Source: Diplocarpon mali
Lineage: Eukaryota; Ascomycota; Leotiomycetes; Helotiales; Drepanopezizaceae
Assembly (NCBI GenBank): GCA_024741835.1
Contig: JAENRP010000210.1
Location: 517-39,996, forward strand
Reading direction: 5' to 3'
DNA: 39,480 nt
Part shown: positions 18,901 through 30,119 of the stretch, one piece after another
How positions within the stretch are numbered: position 1 is the first letter of the stretch
Layout of the letters: each line of letters opens with the position of its first letter
Made by a program: the position numbers and the translations under genes
The notes under the pieces: model-generated
Told to the model about the DNA's origin: nothing
The model's database searches: none
The model's input: the letters and a program-made list of their open reading frames with translations, nothing else

Positions 18901-20122
18901 AAGCATGATCCTGTGCTTGGGCTGGATGTGCGATCATGGACGGTAGCCATGTTTTGTTCATCAGCCCCCTCTCTCTGTGCAATGGTCTGAGGCTTCTGTT
19001 TGCGCACGCTTGACGAAACAAAAACAGGTACAAAGTACCAGAGCACGAGAAGGAGGGTGTGCATGTACTAATAGCTAGGATATGGTATTTACAATCGCCA
19101 CGAAATGAAACCTAATATATTCATAGTCTATCCTAGAGGCCATCTCATCATCATCGATTGGAGGCTGTACTGCTCCACGGAGTAAAAAGGGCTACTTCAA
19201 AACAGCAGCCCCTATCAACCTCACGTCTGAGAGCCGACAAACGAGAAAAGACCATTGAACAACTGTATGCACGCTCCGTCGAGATCCATGACCTTCAATC
19301 CACTCTATGGCGTGTGGCGAGTCTTGCCTCCATACAGTGAACTGAGCACAGGCGTGAGGCTGAGTCAGGGGCACTCAACAACTCTTGGCGATGAGAGCGA
19401 TCACGCGAGATCAGGGGCGGCGAAAACAACCGAGAATGAAAACAACGAAAAAGACGGCGACTAAGCGAGGTCATGATACCGCACCACCTTGTCCCCATCC
19501 TGGCAGCCAGCCAGGCCTAAAACCCACGCCCTTATCTGAGCGCTCAACCGCGAATCACTCACCGTCGTTCGGCTTTGACGACGAAGAGGGCGGTACGGAG
19601 GTGATTGATAGCCGCTCGAAAAGCGTTGGTGGGGAGGATAATGATGCAAAAAGGTCAGACGATGACCCCAACACGAAGACCGGAGGCTGAGTCTAGGACG
19701 AGGTTGGTGGTGGAGGAGAGGAAGCGGTTTAGGTCAAGGGGAAAAATGTTTACTTTCTAATCTATTTGATCGTCGCCGCTGTAGGGCAGATTGTTGTATA
19801 AGCTGCTTGGGTTGAGTTATAGAAAAAGCTCACACTGTCCTTGTTGCTCCCTCTCATCCTCAAGGCCGGATACGTGCTATAGTTATGCTTCTCTCTAGCT
19901 GACACAAAGCTTCGTCGAGCCTAGATAACCCCTAGAGCCAGTACTAGCAAGAACCGAAAGACCATTGCACTTAGTTACCAGACCGCCACTCGCCCGCCTA
20001 TACACATTCTCTAGGCTGAAGATTCGATAGACGGGGCCAGGGACTCGAGGCTCACCGGCTAGAGAAGCCCTGTCTCGGCCAATTCTGGCCACAGAGTCAG
20101 CGCGGCCATTTGGGAGATATAG
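18901..20122. other. intergenic, no supported gene
   Basis: 3' flank of the Zn2Cys6 gene and of REV7. Short frames on both strands (for example plus 19385-19690, rich in Lys/Asp/Glu/Gly at the end) have no recognised domain and no splice-supported extension. Confidence 0.5.
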
Positions 20123-20884
20123 TTACCCGTCATAGTCAAATTTCGCCCTGCCTTCCTCAACCCAGGTCTCCAGGATAAACTCTCCGGCTTCTACTAGTCG
20201 AACAGGTGTGCTCTTCACTCCTCCAAGGTCCTTCCCCACGGTCTCACTGCCCGCCTTATCCCCCGTCTGTAGGCTCGGCTCCGAGGGTATCCAAGGCTGG
20301 GGATGCTGTCCTCATATTAGCACAATCTTCCATCCTGCAACAAGGATACTCACCCCGATAGGCACCTCCGCCTCATCCCTCAACTCAACCGCCACACTAA
20401 ACGTACATCCCCCAGGTAGCGGCGCCAGCTTACTACACGCGTAATCTAACCTCCTGATAGTACCCCTCAACTGCTCCTCGACATCTGCTCTCTTAACCCC
20501 GGCCTGCTCCCCCTCGACCCTCCCCTCAAATTCCGTCCAGCGCTCCTTCTCCCCTACCACCGGGAACCGCTCCACATCGAACATGAACCTCTCCATCACC
20601 TCCCCCGTATCATCAAATATCGGGACAGCGATCCTCTTCACGCTGCCCTTCTGCAGCAGCACGGATATGGAGGCGATGGACGAATTGATCCAGTCGCAGA
20701 CGGCTGGGTGCCGCGATTGGTGGACTGGGAAGTTGTAGGCGCGTGTGGTCATAAAGGTTGTCGGTGGGTAGATTCCGCGGGTATAAATGATAGTGTGCAA
20801 GGCGACAGTGAGGAAGGAGGTTAGCGTTTGCTGTAAAGAGAGGGGCGTTGTGAGCTGGAGGGGCTCGATATGAGGGGCGGCCAT
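20123..20884 (-). CDS. REV7: Rev7/MAD2L2-like HORMA protein (DNA polymerase zeta subunit)
   Basis: About 237 residues in two exons: 20884-20354 and 20305-20123 (intron 20353-20306, donor GTGAGT, branch GCTAAT). Rev7 binds Rev3 and Rev1 in translesion synthesis and in animals also acts in shieldin and cell-cycle control. HORMA features align with human MAD2L2 throughout: LTVALHTIIYTRGIYPPTTF (human VAVHLILYVREVYPVGIF), YNFPVHQSRHPAVCDWINSS, an LLQKGSVKRIAVPIFD segment, ERFMFDVERFP and PGGCTFSVAVELRDEAEVPI. Splicing adds PWIPSEPSL and a C-terminal VRLVEAGEFILETWVEEGRA, which corresponds to the safety-belt side and is typical of fungal orthologues. Without splicing the frame ends early at VAGWKIVLI, so the intron is needed. 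It is divergent to the KAP114 gene. Confidence 0.9.
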
Positions 20885-21228
20885 CTGGGGGTAGGTGTGC
20901 CGGTGATGTCTCCTTCGAGATGGGCGGTTTCTCCTGCAGAGCGCGTATTACCGACTTCCTGAACTCATGCCCGCCACGTGAAGCAATGCAATGCAATGCC
21001 AGCCAACCTTGGATTGTTGTTGTGGTGGGGAATACGGTCGAGGACAGTCGAGCGCGCAGCCTTCTTGCACGAGTCGCGTTGACGGTCCTCCCTGACGCGC
21101 TCCCCAAATTCTCCGAATACAAACTCTAAATCTGGGCCTCCACACGAACCTTGCCTTCAGCCACTTCCAAGCCCGGCACGACCTCACAAAGCGAACAAAC
21201 GAAAACCAGTCGAGGAATAAACAACGGG
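20885..21228. promoter_or_regulatory. divergent promoter region, REV7 / KAP114
   Basis: 344 bp between two opposed start codons. It contains a small direct repeat (AATGCAATGC near 20987-20998) and no obvious TATA box, as expected for housekeeping genes. Confidence 0.5.
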
Positions 21229-24200
21229 ATGGCCGGAACCATGGAGGACCAACTGCTGTCTTTGCTCGCAGAGACTCAGCTCTCCGCTGAAGGCCCCCGC
21301 AAACAGGCCGAGCAGCACCTCGAGCAAGCGAAGACCAACCCCGCATTTCCAGGCAGTCTGGCTGCTATAGCCAGCCATGCCAGCGTGAGCCCGCAGATCA
21401 GACAGAGCGCTCTCCTACTGCTGCGGACCTTTGTCGAGCGGAATTGGAGCGGCGAGAGCGACGATGGGCCTGTGGTGCTGATCGACGATCAGGTCAAGGA
21501 GGCGTTGAGGCAGCAGATGCTGGAGCTGGCTACGAGCGGGGATGCGGATAGGAAGATCAAGAGTGCTGCCTCGTATGTGCTCAGGTCCCAGCAGCGATAG
21601 TTATGCGAAGATGTTAACGGGACCAGGTACGTGGTAAGCAAGATTGCCAACGTCGACTTCCCTGACCAGTGGCCGAATCTCCTCCCTGCGATACTCCACC
21701 TCATCCCGAGCGCGACAGATGACCAGTTACATGGCGCCTTGAAGGTGCTCTCAGACTTGGTGGAAGATTCTCTGAGCGAGGACCAGTTCTTCTCGGTTGC
21801 GCGCGATATCGTCAAGGTGGTATACGATGTTGCGGTCAGTCAAGTACGGAAACCACTCCTCCGCGCCCTGGCCGTGTCGGTATTCCGCGGAACGTTTGAT
21901 ATCATGGATATGGTCAAGGACGAGCATGGACCTGAAGTGAAGGCATTTGCGGATGAGGTGATAGCTGCTTGGTCTCCGTTCTTTATGGAAGTCTTAAAGA
22001 AGCAGCTGCCTGCTAGACCTGCTGGCGGCGACGAGGGGTACGAGAGCGGACGCACTGAACAACCAGAATCTTGGAGAGGGATTATTGCTTTGAAATTACA
22101 GGTGGTCAAGACGTTGATGAAGATCCGGGCGGTGTTTCCACAACTATTGCTTCTGCAAAGCCCGGTCCTGTTTAGTGCTACGTGGGAGGAGCTGTCATTG
22201 TTGCAGGAAAGCTACAAGGACATGTATGTGGACAATGACGAGCAGGGACGTTTGGAAGATGCAGACGGGCTGCCATACACACTTGACTTCCTGGTCCTCG
22301 AAGAACTCGACTTTTTGCAATCTTGCTTGAGAGCACCACCCGTTCAGAAGGAGCTTGAGGCACAGCTGCAGCAGCAAGGCGGTGTTTCCGGGACACCCTG
22401 GGTTATGGATGTGATGAAGCTGGCCGTTGGGTATGCACAAATTCCCAAAGAGGAAGAGGATCTCTGGGATATCGATGTCAATCTGTTCTTGGCCGAGGAA
22501 ACATCAGTCACAGCCAACTATACAGCTCGGACAGCTTGCGGCGATCTGCTCATCAAATTAGGAGAGTGGTTACACCAGGGTGCTCTCGAAGGTTTACTGT
22601 CATACACCCAGATCCTCTTCGCCAGTCAAGCCGCCACCTGGAGAACAAAGGAGGCTTCGTTGTTCCTTCTCACCCAGTTGTTGAACGATTTCTTGGATGT
22701 GGATAAGACTGTTGCTCCCGAAGTTGCCGCTGCATACCTGCCAATCGTTGAATATGCTATCAACCAACGAGACGAGCCCCTTTTCCGAGCTCGGGGCTAC
22801 CTGATTTCTGGCATAATAGTCCAGAGCATTGCTGACCTCGGAGTCGGCTTACTCGAGCGCACCATCAAAGGCGTCAACAGCGACGAGGCCGAGGTTGTCA
22901 AGGTGGCTTGCATCAAAGCCCTTCAAGGCTTCGTCAAAGCACGTAACACGTTGCCTGCTGCTCACCAAGTTCCGATTGTCACCTGTATCTCCGAGTATCT
23001 TTACGCGAAGGACTTGACAGATCTGGAAGATGCCGACGACCTCTTGGTCACTCTGGTCGAGACGCTGCGCGCTGCAATCCATGTAGACCCCAGAATTGCT
23101 ATTCAGGGTGGCAGTGGCGCTCTGGATCTCCTATTTGTTCTCGCGAAGCACGGAGCGGCAAACTTCCAACTGACGACGTTGGTCACCGAAACGTTTGAAG
23201 GGATCGTGGCATCATTATCTGCACGGCCAGCCTACACCGCACTTTGTGCTGCGGTCTTGCCTTCTCTGACTGGAGCGTTCGACGTGGGCGAGATGACTGG
23301 GGATGATCCTCTAGTTGAGGTAAGTTGCTGTGCGCTGCTCTTTGCACTTGCCAGGCTGACTTTTCCTAGCTCGCGACGGAGCTCCTTGCTGTGCTTACTC
23401 AGAATGGATCCGAGCCACTACCCCCTGGATATGTTGCTGCTGCGCTTCCAAAGCTCAATCGTTTGCTCATGGCCTCTGGAGACGGGGGTATCCTACGACC
23501 CGGTGCAGAGGCAATCAAATACATGCTTATGCACGATCATCAACAGGTATTTGCTTGGCAAGATGAGGTAAGCAGATCTGGTCTTGAGGTTTGCTTAATC
23601 ATCATCGACAAGCTACTCAGCCCTGCAATCGAAGACAATGCTGCTTCAGAAGTCGGCGGCCTTGCCGCTGAGCTTGTTGAGAAGGCGGGCCAAGAGCGTC
23701 TCGGGCCCTACCTGGAACAGCTCTTACGTGCCGTTGCCTCGAGGCTTGCAACAGCTGAAGCTGCGCCCTTCATCCAATCCCTCATCCTGGTTTTTGCTCG
23801 ACTCTCGCTTAATGGATCTCACGATGTCGTTGAGTTCCTGGCCCAGATTGATATTAATGGAAGGAATGGTCTCCAAGTTGTGCTTAGCAAGTGGCTGGAG
23901 AACTCTGTAATGTTTGCTGGATATGACGAGATTCGGCAAAAGTAGGTCTACATCACCCCTCGCATGCCCACTCATTAACACACAAAGCGTCATTGCCCTC
24001 TCCAAACTCTTCACGCTCAACGACCAACGAGTCATTCAGACTATGGTTAAAGGTGACCTCATAATCCCCAAGAGTGACCGGATCATGACCAGGTCTCAAG
24101 CCAAACTAAGTAGCTTCCCTGTACACGATCCCCCTCAACTCAGCTGATCAGTGCCACTCCAGATCCCGAGCAATACACCGTCATTCCGGCACCCCTCAAA

Positions 24201-24542
24201 ATTCTCAAAGTTCTCATTGAAGAACTGCTCTCTGCCTCCGGACATCAACGAGCCGCAGCCTTCGCCGCCGAGTACGCCGACGAAGAAGCTGACGACGACG
24301 GGTGGGAAGATGTCCACACCAACGTGCTGGATCTGGGACTCGGTAGCACAAAAGCAGAGCTGATGGCTTACGGAGAAGGACAGGGCAGCTTCTCGCGCCA
24401 GAGAGATGACGAGACGCAGGCTTACCTCATCGAGTTCTTTATCCGCGCTGGGAGGGAGAATCTGGCGGGCTTCAATGAGATTTATGCGGCGCTCAGTGAC
24501 GATGAGAAGAGTAAGCTGCAGGAGCTTGCTCAGGCTGCTTGA
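21229..24542 (+). CDS. KAP114: importin beta-family karyopherin, Kap114/importin-9
   Basis: About 1036 residues, close to human importin-9. Exons: 21229-21572, 21627-23319, 23370-23941, 23988-24109, 24163-24542. Known homologues import TBP, histones H2A-H2B and other basic cargo. The N-terminal importin-beta domain is visible (RKQAEQHLEQAKTNPAFP, then SPQIRQSALLLLRTFVERNW, about residues 23-75). Intron 1 (branch GTTAAC) restores KSAASYVVSKIANVDFPDQW, a karyopherin hallmark. HEAT repeats fill the rest (TWRTKEASLFLLTQLLNDFL, GYLISGIIVQSIADLG). Near residue 950 an acidic loop, ADEEADDDGWEDV, matches the H2A-H2B-contacting acidic loop in this family. The last four introns each restore the frame (QDEV..., EIRQNVIALSKLF, QAKLNPEQYTVIP). 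The start is the first ATG of MAGTMEDQ. Confidence 0.94.
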
Positions 24543-24978
24543 CCAGTACTTGGAATCTGCACAGATGGGAGGGTATGAATTTTGAGCTGAGCAGTTATGA
24601 ATTCGTTGGCGTTATTTTCTTCCTCTGCTCTCTGGGGTGAGAGAAGATTATCCAGTTTTGGCCCGTCCCGGCTTCTTGCGATACGGCCGAACATATTATT
24701 AAGAGATAGAGGGGGTTTCTCGGGGCGGGAGTATACTTTTATCACTGCAAGAGCCGCGTCTATGGTGCTATCTCCTGCAGGCATGGGTTTGAGTTTTGTA
24801 TAAACCTTGCTTCATGGTTTAGGCAGCCGAGAGCAGAAAGTAGAAAAGAGAAGAGAGGAAGAGAATAGTACATAGATTAATTTACATCAAGCCTCCCAAC
24901 CCCACCCACTTTACTTGGTATGCGATATTGATATTGTCCTCCTCCCCGCCTAAAACACCCCGGCCCTGGAGTGCAAAT
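24543..24978. other. convergent 3' flanks, no gene
   Basis: Sequence between the KAP114 stop and the stop of the minus-strand CsbD-like gene; probable 3' UTRs of both. No conserved frame seen. Confidence 0.6.
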
Positions 24979-25382
24979 TCATCGTTGACTCTTCTCCTGC
25001 CTGGCATTCCCCTCCCTCTCCATGCCCTCGCAACCCGCCGCCTTCCCCACCAGCTCCTCGACTCGGCCCTCGAGACTGCTCGGCCTTGGCTCGGCGCGCT
25101 GCTGGCTCGCAGCTTTCATCTCCCCAATCCCCGCTTCTGCGTCTTTCTTGCCGCTTTCCTGCCACACGGCCGAGCCGGTGAGGTTGCCAATCTGGTGCAG
25201 TGCGGTTGTGTTAGTCGGGGGCCTTTTCCTGCTGGTGGTTTCGGGGGTGGAGAGGTGGGAAGGGAGATGATGCGTACGGTCTCCTCGACGTATCCTTTCG
25301 CATACTGGGCGTGTCCGGTGAGCATGCTTGCGTTTTGGCCTTGGCCTGTATTGGTGTTGGTGTCGGAGTTAGGGGCTGACAT
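24979..25382 (-). CDS. CsbD-like / cruciform-DNA-recognition-like small protein
   Basis: 105 residues in two exons: 25382-25278 and 25191-24979 (intron 25277-25192, phase 0). The spliced junction YAKGYVEET|IGNLTGSAVWQ matches the fungal CsbD-like family, which includes the Ustilago mismatched-base-pair and cruciform DNA recognition protein. The order YVEETIGNLTGSxxWQ, SGKKDAEAGIGEMKAA and VEELVGKAAGCEGMEREG is characteristic. The N-terminus (SAPNSDTNTNTGQGQNAS) is disordered. The protein is small, hydrophilic and without a signal peptide; such genes are often stress-induced, but the biochemical role is poorly known. It is convergent with KAP114. Confidence 0.85.
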
Positions 25383-26588
25383 TTTGACGAAATGTCTCTT
25401 TCTCGAGGGGTTTGAAAGTGTTTTGCTCCTTTTCTCTTTGGGTCTGTTTCTTTGATGGGTGGAGACCGAGAAGTGATGCAGCGGCATCACAGGAGGGAGG
25501 GAGAGCGGGGAGTGTTGTGGTGATGTCATCAGTTCGGTCGAGTCTACTGTGCCGGTTAGTGCATGGTGGCGACGGCGGCGTACAATTTGTGAGATTGACT
25601 GCGGGGCTCAGGAACCAGTCACGCTTTGAGGCCTCTCAAGTGGCTTTGGTTTTGACACAATCTGAACCAGAGAACATTGCCGTCTTGAGCTGAAGCGAGA
25701 AGCGAGTTCTGATGCAACGTCAACAAAAAAAACGCCTGCTTGATTGAAAAATGATATCTTTTACGCCTCCTCTATTCTGCTAACTCGTCCAATGGATATA
25801 CCACCATCATCTGTATCCAGACAGTAGCAGAATGCCTTTGCTTGTCAAAAGTGCTGCAACTGAAAAAAGGGCAGCACGCCTCACGTCCGCGGACACCGCA
25901 GACGTGACCTCGGGCGAGGCGAAAGTGTGGACGGCTGAGCGTCAGACCGTGTACATAAAAGTCACCGTGTCACATCTCAAAGACCTAGATGCGTGAGAGC
26001 TGAGCAACTCGAGCACGGAGAACTCTCAGCCTCGGCACTCGTTACACGACTTCGCGGGGTACAGGTCTCGTAAAGCTTATTCTGCGCCGCTGGGATTCTC
26101 GGCCATGCTGCAGTCAGATACAGGATGACATCTCGGGATGGAGCCTATTAGCTGTGTTTGATGTTTGGCTCCCGTAAGCTGCATCACACGCTGGCCACCC
26201 TGATGATCCCCATAGAGTCCCCAGACTTGGGCCAGGGTACTGCAGGACCCGGGATATACCACCATTATCTGACATGCAGCGTCAGCTATTGAATTGTGCA
26301 GAAGTATGATCTTCAGGGCTGCGTTTGAACGGTACAATGATTTCAGATGTTACGTGACGCTGCAAGGGGTTTGTGGCGGGAATGCTCCTTGCGGTCACAG
26401 GATTGTGCATTTCAGCCCCAGGGGACCGCATGACGCATCCTAGGCTCTCGTGGAATACAAGGAGAAATCCTATAAGTTACTGGCTTGCTCCACTGCAGAC
26501 GTCAGTTATTCACTGATCTCATCGAACGAGAAATTCAAGTAAGCCATTCCATTCCTTGAGTGGGCCAATAACACCTCGGCCACGCAAA
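25383..26588. promoter_or_regulatory. intergenic between divergent CsbD-like and secreted-protein genes
   Basis: 1.2 kb without a supported gene. It contains an inverted repeat TCACGTC (25881-25887) / GACGTGA (25901-25907), a TATA-like CTATAAG at 26470-26476 and a CRE-like GACGTCA at 26498-26504, the last two about 85-120 bp upstream of the secreted-protein ATG. Short frames show no domain. Confidence 0.45.
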
Positions 26589-27014
26589 ATGAAGACAGCG
26601 ACCTTCTCCCTCCTCCTCTCAAGCGTTATGGGTCTGGCAGTCTGCACCGCCGGCTTCCACTGCCCTGACGCCACGTGGGGTGGGTGTTGTGCTGAGATTG
26701 ATGCGAATAAAGCAGGGCATACTTGTAAGCTTCTCTCTCCCATCCTTTGCCCGTCTCCTTACCTGGTTTCATCCGAGGACTTACTCGATACAGGCTCTGG
26801 TGCGCAAGCTCTGGAAACTCCCAACCAATATTCCTGCGCCGAATCTGGTGGGCTCGAGACTTGTTGTCATTACGCCCCGTATGTGGTAAGTAACCTATCT
26901 GTTTTGGCCGGTTGGTGGTGTGGGCGGCGAGGGGGGCTACTGATTGGAGGCTGACTGGCGTAGGTGCATGCTGCGCATCCGTTGATTTGTGTAGATCCTT
27001 CGGTCGCTGCGTAG
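26589..27014 (+). CDS. small secreted cysteine-rich protein, hydrophobin-like Cys pattern
   Basis: 92 residues in three exons: 26589-26724, 26794-26885, 26964-27014 (introns 69 and 78 nt; the second has branch CTGAC). The signal peptide is MKTATFSLLLSSVMGLAVC with likely cleavage near CTA-G. The mature protein has eight cysteines in the order C-CC-C-C-CC-C, spaced x7, x11, x13, x8, x14 (FHC, GGCC, HTC, YSC, ETCC, LIC). Class II hydrophobins have x9, x11, x16, x8, x10, so order and two spacings agree while others differ. It is short and not strongly hydrophobic (AEIDANKAGHT, AESGGLET). It may be a hydrophobin relative, an effector-like protein, or convergent. The unspliced frame would add a Gly/Trp-rich tail from intron 2 and is not believed. 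Confidence 0.72.
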
Positions 27015-28268
27015 AGTCACTAGTACTCGTAGTATTTGGAATGGGCGACTGTGAGGTCAGGAGATGTAAATTGAATTTGCTGGGCCGTGTGGATGTGACA
27101 CCCGCATACGATAAAATCTAGCAAGCATAGTCGGACATTGTCTCAATCAAACACAAAAAAGGTTGGCAAATATAACGGTTCAATATCTCTAAAAAAAAGG
27201 TTGCGCACCGGTTATTGGAATACAAGTCGCTGATTGAGCTGGGATTGCCGAGTTTTTTCGTACTCGCTCAAGGCTAGAGAGCATTCAGAATCAGGATATG
27301 GTGTCTAACTGGTAGATAACATGTCTCTCAACACCCATGGGCGAAGGACTATACTGTAGTCTGCATCAACCACTTCTGTTCACCTTGAACACCAGATATT
27401 CGAGTAATAGATGATACCGTAACCCCAACCCCCTAAAAATCTGCAGTTATTCTGGTTACTAGTGCGGAGTAAACTATCTACTTTGTTATACCAGTTATTA
27501 GTCATCCGTGAGTACTACCCCTAAATGCAGGGTTAAGCCCTCGCTTAGCTTCGGCTGACAGTAAACAAACGCCGCTACGCAACGGGTTTGCTAACTAGGG
27601 CAATCACCGCACAATCTAATTTTCTCATGAAGGATCAGGACAAATAACCAACAGATTGCGTGCCCTTCAACTCACTCGCGTCGACATACTTATTGTAATT
27701 AAATTCCGCCGCAGTTGGGAGGCTTGTGCCCCGAACTAGCTGCCGCTAGACATTGGGGGTTACTTATAAAAGACGTGTACACGCCAACACTAGAGAGACT
27801 AGCGCAGGCGCCAGATGGCTACTTCACTCCCTAGATAAACCCAAGTCCCTGAGAATCTTACATTATTCAAAGCATCAGTCAATCTTCATTTTATCATCAA
27901 GAAAAACCAGGATCATTGCTGTGAAGTGACTCTGTCTATCTAATATATAGAGACGAAGTACGTTTTGCGAAATTCCTTATTTTCACTTGCTCCGTAATCC
28001 ATTCAATCGATTATTGAGGCTGATGGGTTGTATCAGTAGAAACAGAAACTCCTGATAGTCTTTTAAAACAAACCCAAGCATCATAACACACCGCCCTTGC
28101 TGCCAATAACATCACCAAAATCACTAACAGCCTCAAATTTTCCTACATTACCTTCGTTCATAATGTATCCATTGTCTGCCTCTGTTGGCAAGTTATATGT
28201 ATCCATTGAAAATCGCGCACCTACTGAACATATTCTTTTGGGCAGACTACAGCTCGTCAGCCTCCTCA
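27015..28268. other. intergenic, no supported gene
   Basis: AT-rich DNA without frames above 70 codons until the F-box gene. No tRNA, repeat copy or transposon domain recognised. The right end is the F-box promoter/5' UTR, with upstream ATGs at 28163 and 28197. Confidence 0.5.
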
Positions 28269-30119
28269 ATGTCTTCGAACAATGGCCTTCAGGTCGGCAA
28301 CAGATCGACGAAGCTCCGCTCTCTACCACACCTCCCTAATGAGCTGTGGGATCAAATATTCAATCCCCTGGAGTTAAGGGACATCCAAGCAGTTCGCTTG
28401 GCTACGAAGCGATGGACAGACATCGCATCTCGTCACTTGTTCAAACCCACCTTCGTCTTTCGCCGGGATCGAAAGGACATTGAGAGATTTGAGAAGGTAA
28501 TGGATAATCCAAGTATGCTCGCTGGAGTCACTGCCCTGCGATTTGAGACTGGGCAGATGGGGATCTTCTGCGTTGCTAGTCGTCTTGGAGAGCTGTATAG
28601 CCTCCAAAGAAACTTACTTGAGACTATGGAGGCAGGGGCCTACAATAGCAGTGCCGAGGAAGCTGTCGCGCGTGTGGATTCCAGGATGGAAGCCGCTTCG
28701 TCCGAGTAGTATGTACTCCCGATGATACAGTTCTCCAAAGTGACAGCAGTATGGAATAACTTCTGATATAGTTCGATATGGAATATCAAAGTGCACAGTG
28801 CTGGCCAGGACTTCAAGGACTCATCCCGCCTCGCCAAGATCCTCCAATCAATCACTGCACTAAAGAAAATTCATATCACACGGACATCGACTTGCTGGGT
28901 TGGTGACAGTCTTCTTGATGCGTGGACTGCTGGGACCCATAATTCATATTTCAAGAAATCAAATGAAGAATTGGCGTCTCTTTTCAAGGGGATAAAAGAT
29001 AAGGGCCAAAGTCTGGAGGAGTTCAAACACGATCAGATTCCAGTCACCTTCTTCTCTTCGCCTATCCTTGGAATTACCTTGCAGCCACTGTCCCACCTGC
29101 GAACCCTGCACATGACATTCGGTGCAACGCAAACACCCATGAAGGTCTTTTGGATAAGCCTCGGTTCCGTTCTTCGCTCCATGCAAGCACTCGAGGACTT
29201 GCGGTTTGGGTTTTCGTTCACTGACATTGGCCTTGGACTTGCCCACGCTGGTATATGGAACAGCAGAAATGATGTGCGCTACTGGTATGTGCCATTGTGG
29301 ATGATCCTCGGTTCTCATACGTGGCCGAACTTGAAGAAGTTGAAGCTTGAAGGCATGGTCTTTTGCGAGACTGGACTTGCGGAGTTGTTGGAAAGACATG
29401 CGGACACCTTGAAAGAACTAGATCTTTCAGGACTCGCTCTGTGGCAAGGCACTTTCAAGGGGCTATTTCGTCGTCTGAGAAACTCGCTTCACTTGGATTC
29501 ATGCCATATCTGGGGCATTCTTCGTGGACTTCAGACGCGCAACGAGGCATGGTACATTGTTCCAAGAAAGCCTGTCTTCTACTCCGAAAATGAACTCTGG
29601 CCTCCACGCTACGCAGCTTACATGGATGAATGCTATCAGAAATATCTGCCGTCCCTCAACCCTTGCAAGCGCGAGGGCCTGGGGAAAATGTTAGAGGAGT
29701 TCTTGATCTCAGATGGTCCCTGGCCGATGAAAGACGAAGACACCTTGGCACCTTACTTAGCCCAACAACCGTGCCGAGCCGCATCATACACCGCCGAGGA
29801 GCTTGAGCAGCGATGGAACTTGGATGTGGTCTTGGAGAAAGGTTTCGGGGATTGGGACCGAGGCTGGGGGGTTCTCGGGGATATAAACCCGCTCACTCGC
29901 GAGGAGATTCTGGAGAAATACTCGGATCGGACACAGTACGACTGGTTTGGATTCAACAAGGCTGGCTACGATGAGAACGGCACTCACCATACGAATGCCG
30001 TAGTTCCACATTGGCCGAACCTTGATAACCCTTTGCACGAGGCGACTGCACGGCGGAAGATTCTAAGACTGATCAAGGATCAAATTCCAAGATTACGCGA
30101 TGTGGAAATCGGCGCGTAA
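28269..30119 (+). CDS. F-box protein
   Basis: About 595 residues, exons 28269-28708 and 28772-30119. The intron (28709-28771) splits TA|T and joins EAASSEY to SIWNIKVHSAGQDF. The F-box is near residues 20-58: LPHLPNELWDQIFNPLELRD, then IQAVRLATKRWTDIASRHLF. It is expected to bind Skp1 in an SCF ubiquitin ligase. Beyond it are leucine-rich-like segments (LSHLRTLHMTFG, WPNLKKLKLEGM, LKELDLSGLALW) that may form the substrate side. The C-terminus (EEILEKYSDRTQYDWFGFNK) is unassigned. The start at 28269 puts the F-box close to the N-terminus; an in-frame ATG at 28197 would add 24 residues. The substrate is unknown. Fungal genomes carry many such F-box proteins, often fast evolving. Confidence 0.85.

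Noticed and set aside
19385..19690. 101-codon hydrophilic plus-strand frame
   Set aside because: Low-complexity composition only; overlapping minus frames are similar in length.
20312..20353. Unspliced C-terminus of REV7 (ending VAGWKIVLI)
   Set aside because: Splicing at GTGAGT restores the family-like PWIPSEPSL and VEAGEFILETWVEEG tail.
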